DNA of 64,000 nt from assembly GCF_016592555.1 (NCBI RefSeq), contig NZ_AP014546.1, positions 930,001-994,000 on the forward strand, in the 5' to 3' direction. The notes beneath the pieces are model-generated. The model searched no databases. It saw only the letters and a list, made by a program, of their open reading frames with translations, and was not told the origin of the DNA. Positions 1-8,893 of this stretch are shown here, piece after piece; position 1 is the first letter of the stretch; each line of letters opens with the position of its first letter. This DNA is from Neptunomonas japonica JAMM 1380 (GTDB lineage Bacteria > Pseudomonadota > Gammaproteobacteria > Pseudomonadales > Balneatricaceae). The translations under genes and the position numbers were made by a program.

Positions 1-50
1 TTAATATTGGCTCCAATTCTATTAGAGTCAATTGTTGCATTTCAATTGTG

Positions 51-935
51 TTACTTTTGATTCAGCGCGTCGGCCTGATCTCTGAACTGGCGTGCTACTA
101 GCCACCTTTTTAGCTTTTGTATGGGCCCGCGATTACCAAAATGAAGACGCCCGGTGCGGTATATTCTGCGATAAGGGTCGAATTGCGTGTAATGAGGAGC
201 GGCCTTTACTTGTCTCTCGTCTCTATTGAGTAGTAGGCAAAGGGCTTCTGTAGTGAGTAAGCCGGATGCTATATTGCATGCGCTTGATAAGGATGGACCT
301 GATTGTGAAGTTAAATCAACCTTTGATGAGTCCATATATTTCCAATGAGTGCCTCTAGGGCATAGGCCTACTGCAAACGCTACTAGTTTGGTGTAGTTGT
401 CCATATCGTCATTGATATCAAAGTATTCATCAAAACTCATGGAATCTGCTGTGAATACATGTAATGTCCCAGAGAAACCAAGGGGTGCTGAAAATACAAC
501 TGGAATTTTTAGTTCTCTCGCAGTTTTATGGAGTAAGCGCCTTGCTTCCATTTGAAAAAAATCGATACTATCAACAACTACGTCAACGTCTTTCAAAAAA
601 GCGTGTACGTTTTCAGGTTGAACCCCTTCATTAAAAACCTGCATGGATAGCGATGGGTGTATATCTTTAGCCATTTCAGCTAGGACTTCTGTTTTCTTGC
701 GATCAACAGTACTGCTCGTTGCACCAATTTGTCTATTAGAATTAGCGGCAGAAAACTCGTCTAGGTCAGCTATATTAAATGCACCAATGCCCATTCTAAC
801 TAAAGTAAGTAGGTTTATTCCGCCAAGTCCTCCTAAGCCGGCGACAGCAACGCGGCTTGAGAGTAATTTTTGTTGTTCGTCTGGGTTTACAAGACCGAGG
901 TTTCTGCAAACAGCTGTTTCGTAGTACGTGTTCAT
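51..935 (-). CDS. ThiF/MoeB-fold E1-like adenylyltransferase (copy 1)
   Basis: This 294-residue protein is a single-domain E1-like enzyme expected to bind ATP and adenylate a carboxylate. The glycine-rich nucleotide loop GLGGLGG is at residues 33-39, the acidic strand DLDEF at 57-61, and N65/N67-R68-Q69, K80/K81 and D122 match the adenylation residues of MoeB/ThiF. The CxxC zinc pairs of MoeB are missing, and the only Cys near the usual catalytic position (C192) is a Ser in the paralogue at 3096-3950. The start has a GGGAG ribosome binding site 11 bases upstream. The next gene upstream on this strand is an N-acyltransferase, 38 bases away. Thiamine or molybdopterin synthesis is unlikely because no ThiS, MoaD or partner gene is near. 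The fold call is firm; the substrate is unknown. Confidence 0.8.
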   Translation of the reverse strand: MNTYYETAVCRNLGLVNPDEQQKLLSSRVAVAGLGGLGGINLLTLVRMGIGAFNIADLDEFSAANSNRQIGATSSTVDRKKTEVLAEMAKDIHPSLSMQVFNEGVQPENVHAFLKDVDVVVDSIDFFQMEARRLLHKTARELKIPVVFSAPLGFSGTLHVFTADSMSFDEYFDINDDMDNYTKLVAFAVGLCPRGTHWKYMDSSKVDLTSQSGPSLSSACNIASGLLTTEALCLLLNRDERQVKAAPHYTQFDPYRRIYRTGRLHFGNRGPIQKLKRWLVARQFRDQADALNQK

Positions 936-973
936 TATGTAAGTGGCTCCCTATAAAGCACCAATTGCTTTAA

Positions 974-1873
974 TCAGAAAGGAAAGACAGAAGAAGATTT
1001 TTTGTGTTCTTCTCTCAATAAATTTATTGTGGGCCCATCTAGTTGGCTGAGCATCTGAGTTCGTTCAGATAAAAAGTACTTTAGTTGCTCCGGAGTTTGA
1101 GCTACTCCTTCGCCTTTAAGGCGGTCTGCCTCAGGTGTATCGGTAAAGAAAAATGTGAATAAATTAGCATCAAAGTGGTCCGAGTTATAAACTTTTTCAG
1201 CTGCAGATTCTGCTTCAGGTATGTTTAAAATATGACATTGTGTTTCCAGTTGGTTCGCTGCTGCATATTTTTTCACTTCACCAATCGGTCTGAATAACAG
1301 CATTCTTCTGTAGAAGCTTAAGTGCTTCTTCGTGACAGAGCAGGCAACATCAGTTGCATTTTTATGCCTCACAAATTCAAACATTAGCTTGTAAAGGTAC
1401 ATGGCAATATTATGCTTGCGATAATCAGGGTTGATCGCTAATGAAGTGACTTCTATTAAGCGATGCCCTTCTTTTCGTAATTGTTTAATGTTGTTGCCGC
1501 AAATCTCCTCCATAGGTAATCCTAAAGAAGAATCTGTAACGATAGTCAGTGTTCCAATTATTAGGCTTCCTTCATCTAGTTTAGAAAAGTTTGGCTTTTC
1601 TTTGTCTAGTTCAGGATGATAAACCGCAATCAGAATGCGCGTATTGGGTAATAAATGATATTTGGTGAAACGTATCTTATCACCGGTGTCGCTCTGAAGC
1701 CCTGCTTGGACATAAGAGTCCCAAACTAGTTCGTAAGCTTTTTCAATTTCTTCTGTTGATTGGGCTATCTTAAAAGTAATTGCGCAACTGTCGAGGCTAT
1801 CAATCAGGTTGCTTCTACGTAACCTAACTGCACGTCGACGTTCAATATTGTTGTTATCCACACTTGGCCTCAT
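974..1873 (-). CDS. FeeM-like N-acyl amino acid synthase family acyltransferase
   Basis: A 299-residue GNAT-fold protein resembling N-acyl amino acid synthases, which move a fatty acyl group from acyl-ACP to an amino acid or similar amine. The core (about residues 30-215) includes an RLIEVTSLAI strand, a YRKHNIAMYLYK acceptor-loop segment and SFYRRMLLFRPIGE, all typical of the FeeM/PEP-CTERM-associated acyltransferase group. The first 25 residues are rich in Arg and probably disordered. The gene lies 38 bases upstream of the E1-like gene at 51-935, suggesting co-transcription. A short GC hairpin (1900-1922) sits in its leader. The acyl donor and acceptor cannot be told from the sequence. Confidence 0.72.
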   Translation of the reverse strand: MRPSVDNNNIERRRAVRLRRSNLIDSLDSCAITFKIAQSTEEIEKAYELVWDSYVQAGLQSDTGDKIRFTKYHLLPNTRILIAVYHPELDKEKPNFSKLDEGSLIIGTLTIVTDSSLGLPMEEICGNNIKQLRKEGHRLIEVTSLAINPDYRKHNIAMYLYKLMFEFVRHKNATDVACSVTKKHLSFYRRMLLFRPIGEVKKYAAANQLETQCHILNIPEAESAAEKVYNSDHFDANLFTFFFTDTPEADRLKGEGVAQTPEQLKYFLSERTQMLSQLDGPTINLLREEHKKSSSVFPF

Positions 1874-2049
1874 TGATTCGTCGCTAGGTTTGTCAAATGT
1901 GCTGCTAACTGGGGGCAGCAGCGATACATCAAAAATATGACAATTTATAAAGTATTTAATCTTTACAAATTAGTGTAGGACAATCTGTCGCAGAAGCAAA
2001 TTTTGCACTTGGTATTAGTGTTATGTTGATTTGGTTTTTAGGTGCTGCT

Positions 2050-2823
2050 TTATTTGCTCAGACTGCCCTTTATATGTGCTGCGTAGTCTTGGCTTATACT
2101 GTTGTGAATAGCATTGTATAGTTCTTTGAGTTCAGGCTTCATGTTTTCGACTGCAGACTCAGTTCTAATAAAATATGGAGCCCTTATTCCATGATAGTCT
2201 ATATCCTCGCCTGCTTTTTTAAATACGATGCCTGATCTTTTTAATAGCCTAGGTAGAAATGGTTCCATCATAGCGAAAACACTTGTGCGTCCTGATAATG
2301 CGGTAAGTGAAGTAGAGGCTAAAAATGCGGAAACTGCTATTAAGGGAAAATACCTTCGTTCCTCATCAGTGAATTGAAACTGTTGAGCATTTCCGTATCT
2401 GTCAGTTGTCTCGTTGGCGCGCCGTCTAAAGGCCCCATCCACGGCTAAGCGGGAAATTTCGCAAATTTCATTTCGGTCCAAATTAAGCCTGTCTATAAAT
2501 TCAGAATCGAGGCTTTCGCCGCAATGCTTTTCGAAAGGAAGCAGTGATTGGGGGTCATTAACATTAGTAGGTACGAGTCGAACGCAGCCAGCTGTTTTTC
2601 CAGAAGCCTTGTGTTTAATGAGACAGTGCAGAGAGATAGAGTCAAACTCATCGGTTTCTTCTTCATTAGGAAAGTGCTCGGCAGGTTCGTAATTAAACTC
2701 TCTGCAATAGACATTAAATCGTGTGCGAAAACTTTCTTTCTTAAGCTCATTATTGAAGGCTAGGTTAACAGTGAAGTATTCCTGAAAATTATTAGCTAAT
2801 GTGCCTTTCATGCAGCATACCAT
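2050..2823 (-). CDS. PEP-CTERM/exosortase system-associated acyltransferase
   Basis: A 257-residue acyltransferase of the exosortase-associated type, distantly related to LuxI-like autoinducer synthases. Visible signatures are FRTRFNVYCREF near residues 33-44, the acidic stretch after it, and ICEISRLAV, equivalent to the E-x-SR core of autoinducer synthases. The C-terminal half carries a second mixed alpha/beta segment ending in PYFIRTES. A sigma-70 promoter fits at TTGTAA-17-TATCTA, with the -10 at 2833-2838, which leaves almost no leader before the first ATG. The internal ATG at 2811 (MKGTLANNF) may therefore be the real start. It is a different subfamily from its neighbour at 974-1873, so two distinct acyltransferases are present. 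Product unknown. Confidence 0.75.
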   Translation of the reverse strand: MVCCMKGTLANNFQEYFTVNLAFNNELKKESFRTRFNVYCREFNYEPAEHFPNEEETDEFDSISLHCLIKHKASGKTAGCVRLVPTNVNDPQSLLPFEKHCGESLDSEFIDRLNLDRNEICEISRLAVDGAFRRRANETTDRYGNAQQFQFTDEERRYFPLIAVSAFLASTSLTALSGRTSVFAMMEPFLPRLLKRSGIVFKKAGEDIDYHGIRAPYFIRTESAVENMKPELKELYNAIHNSISQDYAAHIKGSLSK

Positions 2824-2832
2824 CCATAGTGT

Positions 2833-2861
2833 TAGATAAAAGTAGTATGTAAAATTTACAA
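2833..2861 (-). promoter_or_regulatory. Sigma-70 promoter for acyltransferase gene
   Basis: On the minus strand a TTGTAA -35 box is separated by 17 bases from a TATCTA -10 box (2833-2838). Transcription should start near 2826, only a few bases before the first ATG at 2823, so the mRNA may be leaderless or start translation at 2811. Confidence 0.5.
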
Positions 2862-3095
2862 CCTTAAGTGCTTGAAAATGCCTGTTTACATAGTTGCTTA
2901 AGGCGGTTTTTAGTTGGTTAGTCAGTTTCTTAGTGTGATGATAATTTTGCTCGACATTAGTTTATACAAATAAGGAAAGCGTCTGTAAAGTTATTCAGGC
3001 TTTAGTGGTTGGGTCGATCGTAGCGGCTAAGTGTTAGGTTTATATTAGCTTTTTGGGTGAAACAACCTAGAATCTGTTTTTAAAAGGAGCTTAGC

Positions 3096-3950
3096 ATGTT
3101 TGATTATTCTCAAGCCTTTTCTAGGAATATAGGATGGGTTACTAAGGAAGAGCAGCTGCAACTAAAAAATAAGCGGGTTGCAATTGGGGGCTTGGGTGGC
3201 GTTGGAGGTAGTCATCTAATTACACTGACACGACTTGGTATTGGCTCTTTTACTATTGCTGATTTGGACGACTTTGACTACCCCAATTTTAATAGGCAAT
3301 ACGGTGCTACCTTAGAATCTGTTGGGCATTCGAAAGCTTCTGTGATGCGTGAAGCGGTTCTTGATATCAACCCTGATCTTGATATTAAGTTGTTTGATAA
3401 AGGTATTTCCTGCGAGAATTTGGACGACTTTTTAAAGGATGTTGACGTTTATGTCGATAGTTTAGATATTTTTGCCTTAGATATTAGGCGACAAGTTTTT
3501 GCTCGATGCTATGAGTTAGGTATACCAGCAATAACAGCGGCCCCTATGGGGATGGGAACTGCATTTTTAATTTTTTTACCTGGGAAAATGAGCTTTGAAG
3601 AGTACTTTGCTTTAGAGGGTTTGAGTTTCGAGGACCAGGTTATTTATTTCATCATGGGGGTTTCTCCGACAGTTCTACAAAGGAAGTATCTCGTTGATAG
3701 GAGTTCTGTTAATTTTCTCAATGAAAAGGTTCCTTCAACCGCAATGGGTATAGAAATTAGTGCTGGAGTTGCCTGTACGCAAGTGCTCAAGTTGCTGTTG
3801 GGTAGGGGGGATGTTGTGTCTGCTCCAAGAGGTCTGCATTTTGATGCTTATCTCAATAAACTAAAGAAAAGCTGGCGTCCTTTTGGTAATCGTAATCCTT
3901 TACAGAAAATTATGTATAGCCGCATTAAGAGAATTCTTGATGAAAACTAG
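3096..3950 (+). CDS. ThiF/MoeB-fold E1-like adenylyltransferase (copy 2)
   Basis: A 284-residue paralogue of the protein at 51-935, sharing the whole layout: GGLGGVGG loop at residues 31-38, DLDDF, N64/N66-R67-Q68, K80, D121, and a matching C-terminal block (FGNRNPLQK here, FGNRGPIQK there). The adenylation residues are intact. The position equivalent to C192 of copy 1 is S190, so neither copy shares a conserved cysteine that could form a thioester. A clear AAGGAG ribosome binding site lies just upstream of the ATG. It is transcribed away from the acyltransferases, giving a mirrored E1 / acyltransferase / acyltransferase / E1 arrangement. It may activate a different substrate from copy 1; role unknown. 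Confidence 0.8.
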   Translation: MFDYSQAFSRNIGWVTKEEQLQLKNKRVAIGGLGGVGGSHLITLTRLGIGSFTIADLDDFDYPNFNRQYGATLESVGHSKASVMREAVLDINPDLDIKLFDKGISCENLDDFLKDVDVYVDSLDIFALDIRRQVFARCYELGIPAITAAPMGMGTAFLIFLPGKMSFEEYFALEGLSFEDQVIYFIMGVSPTVLQRKYLVDRSSVNFLNEKVPSTAMGIEISAGVACTQVLKLLLGRGDVVSAPRGLHFDAYLNKLKKSWRPFGNRNPLQKIMYSRIKRILDEN

Positions 3951-4249
3951 GTTTTTGCGTGACCATAGTGCATTGCTAAAACTGATTCAGCCCTTATTTA
4001 TATAGCCTCAAGTATTATGTGCTAATTGAAAGGCATCTCATAACAACAAGATTGACATTGAGTTTGTGTTAGACGCTAGTGAGGTATAAGAAGCTACTAG
4101 GTAGCGAAAATCTATCACTCCAGTGTTATGATGGCTCGCATCTATGTGCATCTAGTGGTGCAAAAACATTAGCTCTTTTGCATGCGTGGTATAAAAACAC
4201 ATAACGTGTGTCAATAGTCAGTACATTGTAGTGATTTAGGAGATGGATT
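3951..4249 (+). promoter_or_regulatory. Intergenic leader upstream of prsT with extended -10
   Basis: This 299-base gap contains no convincing gene. A TATAAA hexamer preceded by TGG (4187-4195) fits an extended -10 promoter without a good -35. A 7-base direct repeat GCATCTA occurs at 4138-4144 and 4148-4154, exactly one helical turn apart. No good sigma-54 site was found here. Confidence 0.4.
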
Positions 4250-7072
4250 TTGAAGATGATGGACAATAAGCCGGTTTTCCAGTTCAAGCGCAAAGCAATC
4301 GTTTCGTTGTTTTTATGTGGGTTTCTTACCTTGCCGGTTTCTCATGTTGTAGCAAGTGTTGAGCCTGAGTATATGCAGGATGTAAACGAGTATTTACAAC
4401 AAGGCAAGGCACGTAGTGCCGTTATTACTTTGAAAAACGTTCTTCAAGATAACCCAAGTGATGCGAATGCTAGATTTGCTTTAGGTAATATTTATTTAAG
4501 TTTAGGTAATTTACCTGCTGCCGAGAAAGAGATTAGTGATGCGTATCTTTTGGAGCCTGAAAATCCTGAAATAAGCATAGCTCTTGCGAAAGTCCTTCTT
4601 CAGTATCGAAAATTTGAAAAATTACAAAATGTTTTATCTGTAAAAGATGGATGGTCTTCTGCTTTTATTGCTGAGGCTTTTGCATTAGAAGCGCAAGTGA
4701 AAATATTCCATGGGGAAGCAGGCGAAGCAGATAGGTTGTTGCTTGAGGCTGCTGAGCTTGACCCTAACAATACGACAGTGTTGTTTGCCAAAGCTCAGCT
4801 ACAGGCTAGCCTTTCTAAACCAGATTTAGCAAAAAAAGATTTAGAGCAATTGTTTAATATGGATCCGGATCATGTTCAGGGTCTGGTTTTGCAAGGCAAC
4901 CTGCTTTTTCTTGAAAAAAAATACCCTGCCGCTATAAAGTCTTTTGAAAAGATTATTGAAATACAGCCTCAGATTGGAATAGCTAATTTGCTTTTGGCAA
5001 AAGCTTTAATGGCCAATGAACAGTTTGATCTAGCAAGCCAGCAGTTGAAAATGGTTTTATCAACGGCTGTAAATCACCCTGAAGCAAATGCATTACAAGC
5101 AAAAATAGACTTTTTTAATAAGAACTATCAGGCCGCGACTGAGCATGCAGAAGCTAGCTTGCAGCAAATAGAAGGTGATCCTGAAATTCTATATATTGCG
5201 GCGGCATCATATTATTCGCTAAATAGGTATGAAGCGGCATTAAGCCAGATAAACAAAGTCTTGGCAGGTAACCCCACTCACGTAGACTCATTAAAGTTAA
5301 AAGCCGCTATTTCTCTTAAGCTAGATCTTGTTGATGATGCCGCAAAAAGTTTGTCTGGGATTAAAGGTGACGCTTTCAAAGAAAGTGACAGTCAGTTGCT
5401 TACTTCTACCGGTCTGGCATTACTGAAAACTAACAAGAATGAGCTTGGTAAACGTTTACTAAAACTGGCGGCAGGCTTAAATAGTGACGACCCTAGAGTT
5501 TATTTAGGGCAGGCTTCTATAGCCTCTCAAGAGGGGGATCGTGAGGCTGTAATTTCAGAGCTATTAATTGCGCTAGATAAAGCCCCTGATGCGTTGCAAA
5601 CAGAAACAGCACTTATCTTGACTTATTTGCAAAATAATCAAGCAGATTTCGCGCTTAAACATGCTAAAAATTTGGTCGTAAAACATCCTGAAAACCCTAA
5701 TGGCGCTACTTTTGAAGGGTTGAGCTACGTCATGATGAAAGATTATGACAAAGCAGAAAAATCTTTCTTAAATGCTTTAGTGGTTGAACCAGGTAACCCT
5801 AACGCTAGTCATAACCTCGCGTCTCTTTTGTTGCGTAAAGGTGCTAGTGATAGTGAAATAAGTAAAGTGCATGAGAATGTTATTCAATATCACCCGGAAA
5901 ACTTAGGCTCTTTGATCGAGTTGGCTATCTTGGATCAAAAGTCAGGAGATGTAGAGCAAGCTACTCGTAGGCTTGAGCTGGCTATTGGAAGTCATCCTGA
6001 TGCTTTAAGGCCACGAATGGTGTTGTCTGAGTTTTATTTAAAGAGTAAACAGCCCTTGAAAGCGATGGCTGTTATTGATGATGCACTTGTCTTAAGGCAG
6101 GACAGTTCGGATTTATATATATTGTCAGGCAATGCAAGGCTAAGAGCGGGGCAGCAAGAAAAAGCTATTGAGCATTATAAAAAAGCTATTCAAATCTCAC
6201 CAGAAAAGACGCCACCATACTTTGCATTGGCTCAATTATATACAAACCTAAATCAGTTTGATCTTGCTCTTGATGCAGTTGATAAAGTGCTTAGGCTTGA
6301 GCCTGACCACTTTGGCGCGCTGTTGATTAAAGGTCGATCAGCTCTCAAAAAAGGTGATGTTAGTGAGGCGCAATCGATATCTAAGCATTTGTATAAGGTT
6401 GCTCCAGAAAGTTCGTACTTAAAAGAGTTTGAAGCGCAAATAGCTTTTTCTGACAAGCAGTTTGATAAAGCAGCCTTATTATATAAAGAGACGCTTTTGA
6501 CCCGAGAAAGCAGTCAAGTAAATGTGCAGCTCGCTTCTTCGTTATGGCAGCAGAATAAGCGTTCTGAAGCTATATCTACACTTGCGGGTTGGTTGGATCG
6601 ATTTCCCAAGGATGTACTAAATACTAATGTATTAGCTAGTTATTATTTGGCAGATAAGCAAGTTGATGGGGCCATTGAACAATTCACAAATTTATTGGTA
6701 CTGACACCGAATAACGCTGTTGCTAATAACAATTTGTCTTGGTTGCTAATGCAGCGTGGTGAGTTAACTAAGGCTGAAGGTTACGCAGAGAAAGCATTAG
6801 AGTTGATACCGGATAACCCTAAAATTATAGATACACTTGGTACTATATTGTTTAAAAAAGGAGAGTTTGATAAAGCAAAAACTTTATTTCTAAATGCTTT
6901 GGCTCTCGATTCCAGTAATTTAGATATTCAGTTGCATTTGGCGCAAACGCTTTTGGAGACTGGTGAGGCGGTTAAAGCTAAGAATTTACTCACAAAAATT
7001 CTTAGCGAGGAATATTCTGGCGTTGCCTTTGTAGGGCGGGGGGTTGCTCGTAAGTTGCTAAGTGGCTTGTAA
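4250..7072 (+). CDS. prsT: PrsT-type PEP-CTERM system TPR-repeat protein
   Basis: A 940-residue protein made almost entirely of tetratricopeptide repeats after an N-terminal secretion signal (hydrophobic core about residues 16-34, likely cleavage after HVVA). The family (PEP-CTERM system TPR lipoprotein PrsT) accompanies exosortase-type exopolysaccharide loci and probably scaffolds an envelope complex. There is no good lipobox here: the Cys sits in FLCG, a poor match, so it may not be a lipoprotein. The start is a TTG with AGGAG (4238-4242) seven bases upstream; the ATG at 4256 would be 13 bases from it. Repeats recur about every 34 residues, with the typical small-residue and Pro-Asn/Asp turns (for example EPENPEIS, NPNGATFEG). 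Confidence 0.85.
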   Translation: MKMMDNKPVFQFKRKAIVSLFLCGFLTLPVSHVVASVEPEYMQDVNEYLQQGKARSAVITLKNVLQDNPSDANARFALGNIYLSLGNLPAAEKEISDAYLLEPENPEISIALAKVLLQYRKFEKLQNVLSVKDGWSSAFIAEAFALEAQVKIFHGEAGEADRLLLEAAELDPNNTTVLFAKAQLQASLSKPDLAKKDLEQLFNMDPDHVQGLVLQGNLLFLEKKYPAAIKSFEKIIEIQPQIGIANLLLAKALMANEQFDLASQQLKMVLSTAVNHPEANALQAKIDFFNKNYQAATEHAEASLQQIEGDPEILYIAAASYYSLNRYEAALSQINKVLAGNPTHVDSLKLKAAISLKLDLVDDAAKSLSGIKGDAFKESDSQLLTSTGLALLKTNKNELGKRLLKLAAGLNSDDPRVYLGQASIASQEGDREAVISELLIALDKAPDALQTETALILTYLQNNQADFALKHAKNLVVKHPENPNGATFEGLSYVMMKDYDKAEKSFLNALVVEPGNPNASHNLASLLLRKGASDSEISKVHENVIQYHPENLGSLIELAILDQKSGDVEQATRRLELAIGSHPDALRPRMVLSEFYLKSKQPLKAMAVIDDALVLRQDSSDLYILSGNARLRAGQQEKAIEHYKKAIQISPEKTPPYFALAQLYTNLNQFDLALDAVDKVLRLEPDHFGALLIKGRSALKKGDVSEAQSISKHLYKVAPESSYLKEFEAQIAFSDKQFDKAALLYKETLLTRESSQVNVQLASSLWQQNKRSEAISTLAGWLDRFPKDVLNTNVLASYYLADKQVDGAIEQFTNLLVLTPNNAVANNNLSWLLMQRGELTKAEGYAEKALELIPDNPKIIDTLGTILFKKGEFDKAKTLFLNALALDSSNLDIQLHLAQTLLETGEAVKAKNLLTKILSEEYSGVAFVGRGVARKLLSGL

Positions 7073-7386
7073 GTTCCCTATGGGGAATGTAAGGAAATAT
7101 CGTAATTAAAGGTGTGTGCATAGAAATAGTGTCTATAATTTCTATGCTCGTGCTAAAACGGCAGTCTAGAGTATCTGATAAAAGTTTTTTTATAATCAGT
7201 GTAAAAATAGGTGTGCCAAGAGAGTGTGGTTGATGACTTGTTAGTTTTCAATGCGGCCTAGGTGAGAGAGTTTGTAGTGAAGAATTAGCTAGTCTGAATT
7301 AGAGTCTTCTGACTAATAGCGCTAGTTTTCTTTTGATTAAAATACATGCGATGCACAGTGTAATTGTTATAAATTAGGAAAGTTTC
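7073..7386 (+). promoter_or_regulatory. Gap between prsT and sugar transferase, with perfect inverted repeat
   Basis: No gene is apparent in these 314 bases. The main structure is a perfect 10-base inverted repeat (GCATAGAAAT at 7118-7127, ATTTCTATGC at 7138-7147, 10-base spacer) about 45 bases after prsT. It lacks a T-run, so it is either a weak hairpin terminator or an operator. No clear -35/-10 or sigma-54 site could be fixed for the downstream gene. Confidence 0.4.
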
Positions 7387-8880
7387 ATGGATAAAGTAAA
7401 TGCTCGTTATGATAGATCTGATTCGTTATCTGGTAAAAAAGAGTCAAGAGCGTCGGCCAAACGAGTGAAGCTGCATTTTTGCCATGGGAAGTTCAGAGTA
7501 TTTGGACACTATGTGCATGCTCAGTTTTTGTTGCTTGCGCTGCTTGAGTTTGTTTTATTAGGGGTGGGGAGTTATTTAGTCCATATTTCTTTTGCTGATA
7601 GCAGTGTTGGCCAAACGCTGACAGGGTTAGCTGCCAGCGTTCTATTGCCAGCCGTTTTGTTATCGCTAAGTCTGTCAGCAATGGGCTTGTATGATACTCG
7701 CCAAAGGCAGTGTTTAGTTGGTGTGCTGTCGCGTATTGTAGTAGCTATTGTGTTTGGTATTACACTGACCATCATAATTAACTACTTTTTCCCATATACT
7801 TACGGCGGCTATGCGGTTTTGCCTGTGACAGCTTTGGTGTCACTTGCTGGGTTGATGCTGGTTAGAGCGCTTTTCTATAGCTTTGTAGATGGGAAGCTTT
7901 TACGACGTCGTGTTCTTGTATTGGGCACAGGTGATAGAGCCTCTTATATTGATAAGTTACGCCGTAAGGCGGATATGAGGGGGGTGAATTTATTGGGCTT
8001 TATTCAGCTTAATCCAGCTGATGAAAGCGTGGTATCAAAAGAAAGAATTGTTTCTCCCGGTGATTGTATTCGAAATTACGCAGTATCTAATGATATTGAT
8101 GAAATTGTCATCGCATTAGACGATCGACGTGTGAAATTTCCTGTTAAAGAGCTTTTAGATTGCAGGATGAGCGGCATAGATGTAATTGACATGCTGGACT
8201 TTTTTGAGCGCGAAAGGGGGTTGATTCAATTAGACTTGTTGCAGCCTGGGTGGCTTATATTTGCTAAAGGCTTTTCTCCTGATATGTTTCGTGCATTTAA
8301 AAAGCGTACAGTTGATGTGATGGTTAGTTTGGGGTTGTTAGTGGTGTTCTCTCCATTTATGTTGTTGACTGCACTGGCTATTTATATTGAAAGCCTCGGC
8401 TCAGGTGATATTCTTTATAGGCAGAAACGGGTGGGTCGAAATGGTCGCCCATTTGATGTGATTAAATTCAGAAGCATGAGAACAGATGCTGAAGCTGATG
8501 GTAAAGCTCGTTGGGCTACGGAAAATGATACTAGGGTTACCGTAGTCGGTAATTTTATTCGTAAATATAGACTTGATGAGTTACCGCAGTTATGGAATGT
8601 ATTGTCTGGTGACATGAGTCTAGTAGGTCCAAGGCCTGAAAGACCTGAGTTTGTGACAAGGTTAAATCATTTGAACTCCTTGTATGAAGAACGACATAGA
8701 TTAAGTCCTGGCGTTACAGGGTGGGCTCAGCTTTGCTATCCCTATGGAGCTTCGGATGAGGACTCAATTCAGAAGCTTGAATATGACCTGTATTACGTTA
8801 AAAACCACAGTATTTTTCTGGATATGTATATATTGATTCAGACTGTAGAAGTGGTTTTGTTTAAGAAGGGCTCTCGTTAA
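7387..8880 (+). CDS. Polyprenyl-phosphate sugar-1-phosphate transferase, PEP-CTERM/XrtA type
   Basis: A 497-residue initiating enzyme of exopolysaccharide synthesis: it moves a hexose-1-phosphate from a nucleotide sugar to undecaprenyl phosphate at the inner membrane. Four N-terminal membrane segments lie at about residues 40-165, then a soluble nucleotide-binding-like domain (VLVLGTGDRA), a further membrane segment at about 311-336, and the catalytic bacterial sugar transferase domain with RQKRVGRNGRPF, KFRSMR, LDELPQLWNV and SLVGPRPERP. The layout matches the EpsB/WcaJ-like family linked to exosortase loci. No other glycosyltransferases or a polymerase are present in the window, so the rest of the pathway must lie elsewhere or has been lost. 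It converges on prsR. Confidence 0.85.
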   Translation: MDKVNARYDRSDSLSGKKESRASAKRVKLHFCHGKFRVFGHYVHAQFLLLALLEFVLLGVGSYLVHISFADSSVGQTLTGLAASVLLPAVLLSLSLSAMGLYDTRQRQCLVGVLSRIVVAIVFGITLTIIINYFFPYTYGGYAVLPVTALVSLAGLMLVRALFYSFVDGKLLRRRVLVLGTGDRASYIDKLRRKADMRGVNLLGFIQLNPADESVVSKERIVSPGDCIRNYAVSNDIDEIVIALDDRRVKFPVKELLDCRMSGIDVIDMLDFFERERGLIQLDLLQPGWLIFAKGFSPDMFRAFKKRTVDVMVSLGLLVVFSPFMLLTALAIYIESLGSGDILYRQKRVGRNGRPFDVIKFRSMRTDAEADGKARWATENDTRVTVVGNFIRKYRLDELPQLWNVLSGDMSLVGPRPERPEFVTRLNHLNSLYEERHRLSPGVTGWAQLCYPYGASDEDSIQKLEYDLYYVKNHSIFLDMYILIQTVEVVLFKKGSR

Positions 8881-8893
8881 TATTTAGTGCTTA

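Noticed and set aside
1..50. End of another gene at the left edge
   Set aside because: Only 50 bases are available and no reading frame can be supported.
51..935. ThiF or MoeB of thiamine/molybdopterin synthesis
   Set aside because: No CxxC zinc pairs, no ThiS/MoaD partner gene, and the neighbours are acyltransferases.
3010..3024. Possible sigma-54 site TGGGTCGATCGTAGC upstream of the second E1-like gene
   Set aside because: GG and GC are 10 bases apart, but three other consensus positions are wrong, so it is much weaker than the site at 12838.
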